From an uncultured Pelagibacteraceae bacterium (GTDB lineage: Bacteria; Pseudomonadota; Alphaproteobacteria; Pelagibacterales; Pelagibacteraceae): a stretch of DNA of 33,813 nucleotides. The translations under genes were made by a program, and so were the position numbers. The first letter of the stretch is position 1, and every line of letters starts with the position of its first letter. This document shows positions 24,111-33,448 of this stretch, in pieces. The notes beneath the pieces were generated by a model. The model did not search any database. It had not been told where the DNA came from and saw only the letters and a program-made list of their open reading frames with translations. The stretch covers positions 1-33,813 of the forward strand of contig CACGWQ010000013.1 of the NCBI GenBank assembly GCA_902576815.1, written 5' to 3'.

Positions 24111-25079
24111 ATGTATCGAGGCCTTATAATCTCATCAGGGTTTCATTTTACAATAGTTGCAATTAGTATATTTGCTTTGCCTTTTGTCGCAAAAAAACCT
24201 TTAGATATTCCACCATTGGTTTCTGTGGAATTAATTCAAATTGCTGAGAAAACAAATATTCCTTATGCTCCAAAAGCATCGAAAATAATAGAAAAAATCA
24301 AAAATGAAAATAAAAAACTCCTATCTGAACAAGCGCCACCAAAAAAAGTTAAAAAAGAGGAGAAAAAAGAAGTACAATTAGAAAAAAATAAAAATGAAGT
24401 TTCAAAAATAGACTCAAAAAAAACACCAATAACTGAATTACCAAAAGATAAAAAAAAAAAAGATAAATTAAATGCTGTACCGCTCCCAGAAAAAGAAAAA
24501 CAAAAAATTCAACCAAAAGTGGAGGACAAACAAAAACCATCAAAAGAAATTAATGATGAAAATATAAAAAAATTACTTCAAACAAAAAAACCTCTAATAG
24601 ACGAAAAAAAAGTAAAACAGGTTTCAGAATATGAAAAACAAGAAAAATTAAATATAAATGAAATTGCTGCATTAATAGATAAAAAGAAAGAAAATTTAGC
24701 GTTAACAAATAAAGAACTAGATAAAATTTCACAAGCATCTGATGATAGTATGAGTTATTCAAAGCTAACTTTAAGTGAAGAAGATGCTTTAAAAGCGCAA
24801 ATTTTCACTTGTTGGAGTGTTCCTATTGGTTTGCCATTTAGTGAAGATTTACTAGTAAGAGTTAAATTGGAGTTAAAACCTGATGGGAGTATCACAAAAC
24901 TAGAAATGTTAGACAATGTCAAAATGAATACTCCTGGGCAAGAAAAATTTAGAACCTTGGCAGATAGTGTAAGAAGAGCCATACAATTATGCAATCCATT
25001 AAAAGTTCCAACCAGTGGTTATGAGAGATGGAAAAATATGATTTTAAATTTTGACGCCCGTGATATGCTTGGAGGATAA
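24111..25079 (+). CDS. tolA: TolA-like cell envelope protein
   Basis: 322-aa protein that links the TolQR motor to Pal at the outer membrane. One N-terminal helix at about residues 5-27 ([19 protein letters not shown]), then a Lys/Glu-rich periplasmic stalk to about residue 210, rich in KK-E repeats, and a C-terminal TonB/TolA-type domain. The latter begins [18 protein letters not shown] and contains [18 protein letters not shown], with a second Cys in AIQLCNPL that could form the domain disulfide. The 3' end overlaps tolB by one base. The stalk is low-complexity, so assignment rests on order and the C-terminal domain. Confidence 0.9.
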   Translation: MYRGLIISSGFHFTIVAISIFALPFVAKKPLDIPPLVSVELIQIAEKTNIPYAPKASKIIEKIKNENKKLLSEQAPPKKVKKEEKKEVQLEKNKNEVSKIDSKKTPITELPKDKKKKDKLNAVPLPEKEKQKIQPKVEDKQKPSKEINDENIKKLLQTKKPLIDEKKVKQVSEYEKQEKLNINEIAALIDKKKENLALTNKELDKISQASDDSMSYSKLTLSEEDALKAQIFTCWSVPIGLPFSEDLLVRVKLELKPDGSITKLEMLDNVKMNTPGQEKFRTLADSVRRAIQLCNPLKVPTSGYERWKNMILNFDARDMLGG

Positions 25080-26425
25080 TGATTAAGTTTTTTAAAATAT
25101 TAATACTTATATTTTTACTCTCAAATACTCATTCTAATGCTTTGATAGAAATTGATATAACTAGAGGTAATTTAGATCCTCTTCCAATTGCAGTATCTCC
25201 ATTATTTACAGATGAAAAATCAAAAAAAAATTCGGTTGATGAAATTGAAATAAAAGACATTGGTTTTGAAATATCATCAGTTATTGAAAACAATTTAAAA
25301 ATTTCAGGTTTGTTTAATCCACTTAACAATGAAGCTTTTCTTCAAAAGCCTGACATTGCTCATTTAAAACCAAGATTTGAAGATTGGGCATTGATAAAAG
25401 CCCAAGCTTTAATAACAGGTAAAGTGATAATAGAAAAAAGTAAATTAAAAGTTGAATTTAGATTATGGGATATTCTAGCTGGTAGAGAAATGTTAGCACT
25501 AGCTTTTACAACCGTTCCAAGTAATTGGAGAAGAGTGGGCCACATAATATCAGATAAAGTTTACGAGAGATTAACTGGAGAATTGGGGTACTTCGATACT
25601 AGAATAATTTATGTATCAGAGGAAGGTCCTAAAACACAAAGAATAAAAAAATTAGCTATAATGGATCAAGATGGAGAAAATACAAAATATCTAACTCTTG
25701 GAAATGAACTAGTTCTTACTCCTAGGTTTAATCCAACAAGCCAAATGGTGACTTATTTATCTTATTTTAAAAATTTGCCTAGAGTTTATCTCTTAGATAT
25801 TGAAACAGGTACGCAGGAAGTAGTAGGTGATTTTCCTGGAATGACTTTTGCACCAAGATTTTCTCCAGACGGAAAAAAAATTATAATGAGTTTTGCTAAA
25901 GATGGAAATTCAGATATTTATACAATGGATCTTGAAAATCGAATTGTAGAGAGAATTACAAATCATCCATCTATAGATACATCTCCATCATACTCACCAG
26001 ATGGTAAATATATTACATTTAATTCTGATAGAAGTGGTTACCAACAAATTTATACATCTAATAGCGATGGTTCTAATGTTAAGAGGATCTCATTTGGAAA
26101 TGGTCTTTACGGTACTCCAGTATGGTCGCCTAGAGGAGACCTTATTGCTTTTACAAAACTACATAAAGGTAAATTTTTTATAGGTGTAATGAGGACAGAT
26201 GGTTCAGGAGAAAGATTGCTAACTGAAAATTTCTACCAAGAGGCACCATCATGGTCTCCTAATGGTAGGGTTTTAATATTTTACAGAGAAACTAAGACAA
26301 ACCAAAAGGGAGAAGGATTCTCCGCAAAACTTTGGTCTATTGATTTGACAGGATATAATGAAAGACTTGTAAAAACAGAGACAGATGCCTCAGACCCATC
26401 TTGGTCGTCTTTATTAAGTAATTAG
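25079..26425 (+). CDS. tolB: Tol-Pal system beta-propeller protein TolB
   Basis: 448-aa periplasmic protein. A signal peptide covers residues 1-22 ([15 protein letters not shown], probable cut after SNA). The N-terminal TolB domain holds [19 protein letters not shown]. The six-blade propeller follows, its blades marked by [53 protein letters not shown] and [13 protein letters not shown]. It binds Pal and TolA during envelope constriction at division. Its ATG overlaps the end of tolA by one base. It ends 98 bases before pal. Confidence 0.97.
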   Translation: MIKFFKILILIFLLSNTHSNALIEIDITRGNLDPLPIAVSPLFTDEKSKKNSVDEIEIKDIGFEISSVIENNLKISGLFNPLNNEAFLQKPDIAHLKPRFEDWALIKAQALITGKVIIEKSKLKVEFRLWDILAGREMLALAFTTVPSNWRRVGHIISDKVYERLTGELGYFDTRIIYVSEEGPKTQRIKKLAIMDQDGENTKYLTLGNELVLTPRFNPTSQMVTYLSYFKNLPRVYLLDIETGTQEVVGDFPGMTFAPRFSPDGKKIIMSFAKDGNSDIYTMDLENRIVERITNHPSIDTSPSYSPDGKYITFNSDRSGYQQIYTSNSDGSNVKRISFGNGLYGTPVWSPRGDLIAFTKLHKGKFFIGVMRTDGSGERLLTENFYQEAPSWSPNGRVLIFYRETKTNQKGEGFSAKLWSIDLTGYNERLVKTETDASDPSWSSLLSN

Positions 26426-26512
26426 GCCCTTTTTTACAATTATCTTACAATTTGTGTTGATTTTTATGCTTGAAACATTTATCAAGTTGTTAAAAAGTCG
26501 AAATAACTACTT

Positions 26513-26518
26513 AAGGAG
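26513..26518 (+). promoter_or_regulatory. Strong Shine-Dalgarno of pal
   Basis: AAGGAG, 5 bases before ATG 26524. Nearly all other genes here lack a recognisable site, so this suggests high initiation of pal, an abundant lipoprotein in other bacteria. Confidence 0.65.
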
Positions 26519-26523
26519 CATTA

Positions 26524-27015
26524 ATGAGTTTTAGCAAAATTTTAAAAAATACTTTTCTTTTTATTTTATTAAGTTTCATTCTAACAGCTTGTGCAACAAA
26601 AAAAACCTCAACAACAAAAATCGATGGACAAATGCAAGGCGATGTTTATACCGGTTCTGATACCGTTGAGTATCTAGCAAAAGGTGTTCCAGATAGAGTT
26701 TTCTTTGCTACAAACGAGTCTATACTTACTACAATGTCAAGAGACACTTTAAGAAAACAAGCAGCATGGTTAAGAGATAACTCAAACGTAAATGTAGTAC
26801 TAGAAGGACATGCTGACGAGAGAGGAACAAGAGAATACAATTTAGCTCTAGGTGAAAGAAGAGCAAATGCAGCAAAGGATTATTTAATTACGTACGGAAT
26901 ATCATCTGACAGAATTTCTGTAATAAGTTATGGAAAAGAGAGACCAGTAGACTCTGGTTCAAATCCTTTATCTTGGTCAAAAAACCGAAGATCTGTAACA
27001 GTAAAAGCAAATTAA
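26524..27015 (+). CDS. pal: Peptidoglycan-associated lipoprotein Pal
   Basis: 163-aa outer-membrane lipoprotein of the OmpA family. Signal peptide with lipobox LTAC; the lipidated Cys is at about residue 22 (FILTACATKK). The C-terminal OmpA-like domain holds VVLEGHADERGTREYNLALGERRANAAKDYL split over residues about 90-120, with the Asp and Arg that hold diaminopimelate in peptidoglycan. Preceded by a strong ribosome-binding site and followed by an intrinsic terminator, so it may be made in excess over TolQRAB. The 98-base upstream gap can hold its own promoter, though I see only weak boxes. Confidence 0.97.
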   Translation: MSFSKILKNTFLFILLSFILTACATKKTSTTKIDGQMQGDVYTGSDTVEYLAKGVPDRVFFATNESILTTMSRDTLRKQAAWLRDNSNVNVVLEGHADERGTREYNLALGERRANAAKDYLITYGISSDRISVISYGKERPVDSGSNPLSWSKNRRSVTVKAN

Positions 27016-27031
27016 TTTTATAAAATATTAT

Positions 27032-27071
27032 ACTCTGTGGTTAAAAGTTATAACCGCAGGGTCTTTTTTTT
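27032..27071 (+). terminator. Rho-independent terminator after pal
   Basis: Inverted repeat 27032-27043 and 27051-27062: 12 pairs including two G-U, core CTGTGGTTA against TAACCGCAG, 7-base loop, followed by eight T (27064-27071). This is the clearest intrinsic terminator in the window. It separates pal from cpoB, 26 bases downstream. Confidence 0.88.
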
Positions 27072-27097
27072 GCCATCATTATATTTAGAAATTAACT

Positions 27098-28096
27098 ATG
27101 CTAAAAAAAAATTACCTACTTATTTTAATAATAAGTGTAATTTCCTTTTCTAATAATGTCTATTCAGAAGAACCAGCATTAAACGAGTTATTAGATATAA
27201 TTCAAAAAGATTTAAGAACACTGGAGAGAGCTGTTTATTCTGAGTCGTTTTCAAGTAAAACAAATCAGACAAACAAAAATAATTTAAATAATAATGAAAA
27301 GGAAGAAATTTTAACTAGACATTTGCTTAAGTTATCAGAAATTCAAAAACAATTTCAGGAGCTTACAAATAAATATGAAGAAATAAATTTTAAATTAGAT
27401 AAGTTAATGACAAGATTTTCAAAAACACAGTCAGATAATCAGCTTAGGTTTCAACAACTAGAAAATAGTGTTACTGAAAAAACAAATGATGTAATTGTAG
27501 GTCAAAGTACTAATTTGGGGATTGTGGATAATACGAAAGAGAAAGTTTTGCCCGGAACTAACCAACCTCAAGATTTAGGCTCAATATCTTACAAAGATAT
27601 GACGCAAAAAAATGAAAATCAAATTATTAAGTCTGTAGATAGCACAAAAACAGTTTTATCTGAAATTATAGTTAATGAAGAAAAAATATTACCTGAAAAT
27701 ACACCTGTTCAACAATATGAATTTGCTACAAGCTTTTTAAAAGTTGGAGACTATAATATGGCCGAAAGAGCCTTCAAAGAATTTGTTGATACAAATCCAA
27801 ATCATGAATTATCAGGAAACGCTCAATATTGGTATGCTGAAACTTTTAGAATAAGACAATTATATACTGATGCAGCGTCAGCATATTTAGAAGGGTATCA
27901 GAAATATCCAAAAAGTGAAAAGGCTCCTATAAATTTACTAAAACTTGGAGTATCATTGGTTCAAATTGGAGAAAAGGATCAAGGTTGCCTAATGATTAAA
28001 GGAGTAAAGAAACAATACCCAGAGGCAGCTCAATCAGTACTACAAAAAGCTAAGTATGAAGAAAAGAAATTTGAATGCCAAAAAGATAACTCTTAA
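27098..28096 (+). CDS. cpoB: Cell division coordinator CpoB (YbgF), TPR protein
   Basis: 332-aa periplasmic protein that links Tol-Pal action with peptidoglycan synthesis. Signal peptide 1-23 (LLILIISVISFSNNVYS). A coiled-coil trimerisation region lies at about residues 65-125 (LLKLSEIQKQFQELTNKYEE and following). A variable linker follows. The C-terminal TPR domain spans about 205-325, with ATSFLKVGDYNMAERAFKEF, ELSGNAQYWYAETF, AYLEGYQKYPKSEKAP and LLKLGVSLVQIGE. It follows the pal terminator, so it needs its own start or read-through. The 3' end overlaps tilS by 41 bases. Confidence 0.92.
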   Translation: MLKKNYLLILIISVISFSNNVYSEEPALNELLDIIQKDLRTLERAVYSESFSSKTNQTNKNNLNNNEKEEILTRHLLKLSEIQKQFQELTNKYEEINFKLDKLMTRFSKTQSDNQLRFQQLENSVTEKTNDVIVGQSTNLGIVDNTKEKVLPGTNQPQDLGSISYKDMTQKNENQIIKSVDSTKTVLSEIIVNEEKILPENTPVQQYEFATSFLKVGDYNMAERAFKEFVDTNPNHELSGNAQYWYAETFRIRQLYTDAASAYLEGYQKYPKSEKAPINLLKLGVSLVQIGEKDQGCLMIKGVKKQYPEAAQSVLQKAKYEEKKFECQKDNS

Positions 28097-29099
28097 TTTC
28101 TATAAAGATAATTTAAAAAAAGCTCAAGTTAACAAGTTATACAAAAAATTAAAAAAAAACTTAAACGCACTCAAATTTGAGAAAATTTGTTTAATGGTAT
28201 CTGGAGGACCAGATAGCTTAGCCTTACTTTTTTTGTTAAAATGTTATTCAATAGAAAAAAGAATTGAACTCTTTTGTTTTTTAGTAGATCATAAAATTAG
28301 AAAAGAATCTTCATTTGAAGCAAATCAAGTCAAAAACTTTTTAAAGAAATATCATATAAAATGCAAAATATTGAAAAGTGAAAAAATGATTAAATCTTCA
28401 AACTTACAATCCAACGCTAGAATATTAAGATATAATTTGGTTTTTGAAGAGTGCAAAAAACAAAAGATTAAATATGTATTCACAGGTCACCATCATGACG
28501 ATCTCTATGAAAATTTTTTTATTAGATTGATAAGAGGTTCTGGACTAAAAGGCCTTATTTCGTTTAATAAAATAATTACAAAAATTGAGACAAATAATAA
28601 TATTACGATAGTAAGACCTTTGCTAAATTTTACTAAAAAACAACTATTAACTATTGTTAATGAAACTTTCACAAAATATATAAATGATCCATCTAACTAT
28701 AATCAAACTTTTTTAAGATCAAAAATTAGAAATTTAATTGAATTTATGAAAAAAGAGGGTTTTGACAGTAAGAAGTTTGATGAAACATTATCAAATCTTA
28801 CTAGTAGTAATTGTACAATAGATTTTTACACAGATAAAAATCTAAAAGATAACGTAAAATATTACAAAAATTTTGTTCTTGTAAATAATTCCTTTTTTCA
28901 TCATCCTTTTGAAGTTGTGTTTCGAGCATTAGGCAATTTATTAATATCTTTCTCTAAAAATAAAAATTATGTTAGAGGAAAAAAACTTAAAGATTTGATA
29001 AATTGGGTTAAACTCAGATCAAATTCGAAAAAAATGACACTTTCAGGATGTATCTTTGAAAAAACGAGCAATACCTTGATAATTTCAAGAGAAAAATAG
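28056..29099 (+). CDS. tilS: tRNA(Ile)-lysidine synthetase
   Basis: Puts lysidine on C34 of tRNA-Ile(CAT), so AUA is read as Ile; vital in a genome this rich in ATA codons. The PP-loop SGGPDS lies at about residues 49-54 (ICLMVSGGPDSLALLFLL), followed by FLVDHKIRKESSFEA, NARILRYNLVFEECK, the typical TGHHHDDLYENFFIRLIRGSG in two parts, and DPSNYNQTFLRSKIR. 347 aa, with a short C-terminal part. ATG 28056 overlaps cpoB by 41 bases; the first 35 or so residues are poorly conserved, so a later non-ATG start is possible. Confidence 0.94.
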   Translation: MKKRNLNAKKITLNFYKDNLKKAQVNKLYKKLKKNLNALKFEKICLMVSGGPDSLALLFLLKCYSIEKRIELFCFLVDHKIRKESSFEANQVKNFLKKYHIKCKILKSEKMIKSSNLQSNARILRYNLVFEECKKQKIKYVFTGHHHDDLYENFFIRLIRGSGLKGLISFNKIITKIETNNNITIVRPLLNFTKKQLLTIVNETFTKYINDPSNYNQTFLRSKIRNLIEFMKKEGFDSKKFDETLSNLTSSNCTIDFYTDKNLKDNVKYYKNFVLVNNSFFHHPFEVVFRALGNLLISFSKNKNYVRGKKLKDLINWVKLRSNSKKMTLSGCIFEKTSNTLIISREK

Positions 29100-29164
29100 A
29101 AATATCAGCGAAATAGAACAAAATGACACTTGTTTAATTAATAATAATTCTTAATTTACGTAAT

Positions 29165-31057
29165 ATGAATTTTAAAAATCTTTTAATGTGGGCAATAATA
29201 GTAATCTTGACTATTGGCTTATATAACATGTTCAAAAATCCTCAAAATTCAACTAGTTCAAAAAATAAAATTATATTTTCTAATTTTTTGAATGAAGTCG
29301 AAAATGGGAGAGTTGTTCAGGTTGAAATTCAAGGAAAAAATATCAAGGGTGTATTGTCTAATGGTACCCAATTTACAACTTATGCACCAGACGATCCAAA
29401 TCTGATTGAAAAATTAAATGATAAAGGGGTAAGTATTTCTGCTAGTCCGTTAGATGAAAAAATGCCCTCATTATTTGGAATACTACTATCATGGTTTCCA
29501 ATGTTACTTCTTATTGCAGTATGGATATTCTTTATGAGGCAGATGCAAGGAGGTAAAGGAGGGGCAATGGGTTTTGGTAGGTCAAAAGCTAAAATGATGA
29601 ATGAGATAAAAGGCAAAGTTACTTTTAATGATGTTGCTGGAGTTGAGGAAGCGAAGGAAGAAGTTGAAGAAGTTGTTGAATTTTTAAAAGACCCAAGAAA
29701 GTTTAGTAGATTAGGCGGCAAAATACCAAGAGGTTGTTTGTTAGTAGGCCCTCCAGGAACTGGTAAAACATTATTAGCAAGAGCTATTGCAGGTGAAGCT
29801 GGTGTGCCATTTTTTACAATATCGGGATCTGATTTTGTCGAAATGTTTGTTGGTGTAGGTGCGTCTAGAGTAAGAGATATGTTTGAGCAAGGAAAAAAAC
29901 ATTCACCATGCATTATTTTTATTGATGAAATTGATGCAGTGGGAAGAAGTCGTGGAGCTGGTTTAGGTGGTGGAAATGACGAAAGAGAACAGACTTTAAA
30001 CCAATTATTGGTTGAGATGGATGGTTTTGATACCAACGAAGGAGTAATTATTATTGCTGCCACTAATAGGCCTGATGTTTTAGACCCAGCCTTATTAAGA
30101 CCTGGAAGATTTGATAGGCAAGTTGTTGTTTCAAATCCAGATTTAATTGGTAGAGAAAAAATTCTAAAAGTTCATGCTAAGAAAATTTCAATAGCTCCAG
30201 ATGTAAATCTTAGAACTGTAGCTAGAGGAACTCCTGGTTTCTCCGGAGCAGATTTAGCCAATCTAGTAAATGAGGCAGCACTTCTTGCGGCAAGAAAAAA
30301 TAAAAGAATTGTAACTTTTCAAGAATTTGAGGAAGCTAAAGATAAAGTAATGATGGGAGCCGAAAGAAGATCAATGGTAATGTCAGAGGAAGAGAAAAGA
30401 TTAACAGCTTATCACGAGGCTGGTCATGCTATTGTTACATTAAATGAAAAAGCAGCTTACCCAATTCATAAGGCAACAATTATTCCAAGAGGTAGAGCTC
30501 TTGGTATGGTTATGCAACTACCTGAGAGAGATGAAGTTTCACAAACAAGAGAGCAATTACATGCACAAATGGCTATAGCTATGGGTGGAAGAGTTGCAGA
30601 AGAGATAATATTTGGAGAAGATAAAGTTACAACTGGTGCATCTAGTGATATCGAACAAGCAACAAAAAGAGCAAGAGCAATGGTTATGAGAGCTGGTTTG
30701 AGTAAGGAAATGGGACCAGTCGCGTATGGTGAAAACGAAGAAGAAGTATTTTTAGGAAGGTCTGTTGCAAGACAACAAAATATGTCAGAGGAAACTGCAA
30801 GAAAAGTTGATAGTGAAATAAGAAAGTTTGTAGATATGGGTTATGAAAGAGCGAGAAAAGTCTTAACTGAAAAAATAGATGATCTTCATAAATTAGCTAA
30901 GGCTTTACTTACTTATGAGACATTAACTGGATCTGAAATAGAGGATTTGATTAATAAAAATATATATCCAAAAAATAAAGATGATCTTAAAGTTGAGGAG
31001 GATGATCAAAATTCAGCTCTAGGCTCTATCGGCTTAAAACCGAAGATAGTGCACTAA
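29165..31057 (+). CDS. ftsH: ATP-dependent zinc metalloprotease FtsH
   Basis: Membrane-bound AAA+ protease for quality control of membrane and regulatory proteins. 630 aa. First helix about 6-21, periplasmic domain, second helix 103-124, then the AAA module: Walker A GPPGTGKT (195-202), pore loop [10 protein letters not shown], Walker [31 protein letters not shown]. The zinc site HEAGH is at 417-421, and the third ligand lies in the downstream [11 protein letters not shown] region. The gene follows tilS after 65 bases. Its end carries two overlapping inverted repeats around the stop codon. Confidence 0.98.
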   Translation: MNFKNLLMWAIIVILTIGLYNMFKNPQNSTSSKNKIIFSNFLNEVENGRVVQVEIQGKNIKGVLSNGTQFTTYAPDDPNLIEKLNDKGVSISASPLDEKMPSLFGILLSWFPMLLLIAVWIFFMRQMQGGKGGAMGFGRSKAKMMNEIKGKVTFNDVAGVEEAKEEVEEVVEFLKDPRKFSRLGGKIPRGCLLVGPPGTGKTLLARAIAGEAGVPFFTISGSDFVEMFVGVGASRVRDMFEQGKKHSPCIIFIDEIDAVGRSRGAGLGGGNDEREQTLNQLLVEMDGFDTNEGVIIIAATNRPDVLDPALLRPGRFDRQVVVSNPDLIGREKILKVHAKKISIAPDVNLRTVARGTPGFSGADLANLVNEAALLAARKNKRIVTFQEFEEAKDKVMMGAERRSMVMSEEEKRLTAYHEAGHAIVTLNEKAAYPIHKATIIPRGRALGMVMQLPERDEVSQTREQLHAQMAIAMGGRVAEEIIFGEDKVTTGASSDIEQATKRARAMVMRAGLSKEMGPVAYGENEEEVFLGRSVARQQNMSEETARKVDSEIRKFVDMGYERARKVLTEKIDDLHKLAKALLTYETLTGSEIEDLINKNIYPKNKDDLKVEEDDQNSALGSIGLKPKIVH

Positions 31058-31063
31058 GCACTA

Positions 31064-32113
31064 ATGAATAAATATTACACTAGAGCGTGTAATTTTTATT
31101 ACGGAACAATTTCAAAGAAATATATAAAAGAAAAAAAAGCAATTCCACTGAATGGCAATCCTTTGATTTCTTTCGATAAAATAGAAATTATAAGTAGGAA
31201 GGGCGGTAAAATAATAGATATAAAAGATCGTAATAAAATATCAAAAAACTTAAATAATAAAATTGATAAAGATTTAAAAAATTTAAAAAGAAAGAAAACA
31301 TTTAAAAAATTAAATTTATCCAATACACCAATATTAATGGGTATAGTCAATTTAACGCCAGATAGTTTTTCTGATGGTGGCAAATATAATAATATAATCT
31401 TAGCAAAGAAACATATTAATAATTTATTATCTTATGGAGCAAAAATAATTGATGTTGGTGGTGAGTCTACACGTCCTGGAGCAAATGATATAAATCTGAC
31501 TAAAGAATGGAATAGAATAAAATTAGTTTTACAATTTTTAAAAAGTAAAAAGTGTAACATCTCATTAGATACAAGAAAAAGTCTTATAATGAAAAAAGCA
31601 TCTAAGCTAAAAATTGATCTAATCAATGATGTTTCTGGACTAAATTACGATCAGGATACTGTGCAATTTTTAAAAAAAACAAAAAAACCTTTTGTCATTC
31701 ATCACATGAAAGGAACACCCAAGAATATGCAGCTAAAACCTTCTTACAAAAACGTATTACTTGATATCTATGATTTCTTTGAAGCAAAATTAAAATACTT
31801 AAGAAAACAAGGCATTAAACATAATAATATTGTATTAGACCCAGGCATTGGATTTGGAAAAAATATGAAACATAATATTACTCTTTTAAAGAACATTTCT
31901 ATTTTCCATTCTCTAGGGTTTCCTATAATGTTAGGCTTATCTAGAAAAAGATTTATTAAGGATATTTCAAAAGAAAATGACACTAAAGACAGAATTGGTG
32001 GAACTGTATCTTCATGTATCCAAGCACATCTTCAAGGTGTGCAAATTTTAAGGGTTCATGATGTTAAAGAAATTAACCAGGCATTTAAAGTTTTTAAAGA
32101 ATTGCAAAATTAA
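31064..32113 (+). CDS. folP: Dihydropteroate synthase with alphaproteobacterial N-terminal extension
   Basis: Joins pABA with the pterin diphosphate to give dihydropteroate in folate synthesis. 349 aa; the enzyme proper starts near residue 88 with ILMGIVNLTPDSFSDGGKY. Further motifs: DVGGESTRPGA, ISLDTRKS, LINDVSGL, FVIHHMKGTPKNMQ, VLDPGIGFGKN, MLGLSRKRFI. The first 85 residues form an extra domain seen in other alphaproteobacterial DHPS proteins, where it starts with a YRP/ARP-like stretch and a LxGxPLxF motif, here IPLNGNPLISFDKIE. The start is 6 bases after the ftsH stop. Confidence 0.95.
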   Translation: MNKYYTRACNFYYGTISKKYIKEKKAIPLNGNPLISFDKIEIISRKGGKIIDIKDRNKISKNLNNKIDKDLKNLKRKKTFKKLNLSNTPILMGIVNLTPDSFSDGGKYNNIILAKKHINNLLSYGAKIIDVGGESTRPGANDINLTKEWNRIKLVLQFLKSKKCNISLDTRKSLIMKKASKLKIDLINDVSGLNYDQDTVQFLKKTKKPFVIHHMKGTPKNMQLKPSYKNVLLDIYDFFEAKLKYLRKQGIKHNNIVLDPGIGFGKNMKHNITLLKNISIFHSLGFPIMLGLSRKRFIKDISKENDTKDRIGGTVSSCIQAHLQGVQILRVHDVKEINQAFKVFKELQN

Positions 32114-32115
32114 AA

Positions 32116-33447
32116 ATGATTAAAAAATATTTCGGTACGGATGGGATCAGAGGAAAAGTTAACGGATCTAAAATAAATGGAGAAATGTTTTTTAAATTTG
32201 GCTTAGCTGCTGGAACATATTTTAAAAATTTAAAAAAAAGTAAACAAACAGCAATCATTGCAAAAGATACTAGGTTATCAGGTTATACACTCGAACCAGC
32301 GTTAGTTTCTGGATTAGCATCAGCGGGAATGCATATTTATACTTTGGGTCCAATACCGACAAATGGTTTAGCAATGCTAACAAAAAAAATGAGAGCAAAT
32401 ATGGGTATAATGATTACTGCATCGCATAACCCATATCATGATAATGGATTAAAGTTATTTGGACCAGATGGACTTAAACTTTCCGATAAAATCGAAAAAA
32501 AAATTGAAAAGTTAATTGACTCAAAGATTACCAAAAACCTTTCAAAACCATTTGAATTGGGTAGAGTTAAAAGATTAGAAGATGCTAATGAAAGTTATAT
32601 AAAAATATTAAAACAAAATTTTCCTTCTTCATTTAGTTTAAAAGGTATTAAAATCGCTTTAGATTGTGCTAATGGAGCTGGTTATAAAGCTGGTCCAGAT
32701 TTATTTAAATCATTAGGTGCTAAGGTATATAGCACAGGTACTATTCCAAATGGATTAAATATTAATCTTAAATCTGGATCTACTTATCCAAATAAAATTT
32801 GTCAAATGACAAAAAAAAATAAAGCTCATATAGGTATATCATTGGATGGTGATGCAGACAGAATAATTGTCTGCGATGAAAAAGGTAAAATTATTGACGG
32901 AGATAAAATTCTTGCAATGTTAGGTGAGAGATGGAAAAGAAAAAAGATTTTAAAGGGAGGTGTTATTGGTACATTAATGTCAAATTACGGCTTAGAAAAG
33001 TTTTTTAAAAACAATGGAATTAAATTTTTAAGATCAGATGTAGGCGATCGTTATGTTAAAGAAAAAATGAAAAAAAATAAATTTAATTTAGGAGGAGAGC
33101 AATCAGGCCACATAATACTCGGAAAGTTTGCTACAACTGGTGATGGATTGTTAGTAGCTTTAGAAATTCTTTTTTCTTTAAGAAAAAGGAAAAAAGCAAG
33201 TGAACTTTTCAATAAATTTAAACCCACTCCTCAGATATTGGAAAATATAGAAGTTAAAGATAAATCAATAATTAATAGTCCAAAATGCAAAAAAGCAATT
33301 AATGAAGCAAATAAAATAATTAAAAATAAAGGTAGAATATTAGTTAGAAAATCTGGTACTGAACCAAAAATAAGAATTATGAGTGAATCACACGACTCAA
33401 GTTTAAATAAATTGTGTGTTAATATAATTAAAAAATCTATTCAGTAA
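32116..33447 (+). CDS. glmM: Phosphoglucosamine mutase
   Basis: Converts glucosamine-6-phosphate to glucosamine-1-phosphate, leading to UDP-GlcNAc for peptidoglycan and lipid A. 443 aa. N-terminal KKYFGTDGIRGKVN, the phosphoserine loop TASHNPYHDNG with Ser103, the metal loop DGDADRII at about 240, GGEQSGHIILG, and the phosphate-binding RKSGTEPKIRIM at the C terminus. GlmM-type rather than PMM/PGM by FGTDGIRG. It begins 2 bases after folP; the folP-glmM order follows ftsH in many bacteria. Confidence 0.97.
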   Translation: MIKKYFGTDGIRGKVNGSKINGEMFFKFGLAAGTYFKNLKKSKQTAIIAKDTRLSGYTLEPALVSGLASAGMHIYTLGPIPTNGLAMLTKKMRANMGIMITASHNPYHDNGLKLFGPDGLKLSDKIEKKIEKLIDSKITKNLSKPFELGRVKRLEDANESYIKILKQNFPSSFSLKGIKIALDCANGAGYKAGPDLFKSLGAKVYSTGTIPNGLNINLKSGSTYPNKICQMTKKNKAHIGISLDGDADRIIVCDEKGKIIDGDKILAMLGERWKRKKILKGGVIGTLMSNYGLEKFFKNNGIKFLRSDVGDRYVKEKMKKNKFNLGGEQSGHIILGKFATTGDGLLVALEILFSLRKRKKASELFNKFKPTPQILENIEVKDKSIINSPKCKKAINEANKIIKNKGRILVRKSGTEPKIRIMSESHDSSLNKLCVNIIKKSIQ

Positions 33448-33448
33448 A

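Noticed and set aside
24300..24740. Repetitive A-rich tract that could pass for a DNA repeat
   Set aside because: It codes for the charged TolA stalk; the units are irregular and explained by protein composition.
24349..24762. Minus-strand hydrophobic open frames opposite tolA
   Set aside because: The Lys/Glu-rich stalk of TolA reads as Phe/Leu on the other strand, giving artificial membrane-like frames.
26426..26523. Possible promoter TTGATT (26457) and TTATCA (26479) before pal
   Set aside because: Both boxes are poor and such matches are frequent in AT-rich DNA; only the Shine-Dalgarno site is well supported.
29100..29164. Possible promoter TTGTTT...TAATTT before ftsH
   Set aside because: About three of six matches in each box, no better than background here.
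29380..30063. 227-codon open frame antisense to ftsH
   Set aside because: It mirrors the strongly conserved FtsH coding frame, has no family motif, and its composition is that of a reverse-strand shadow.
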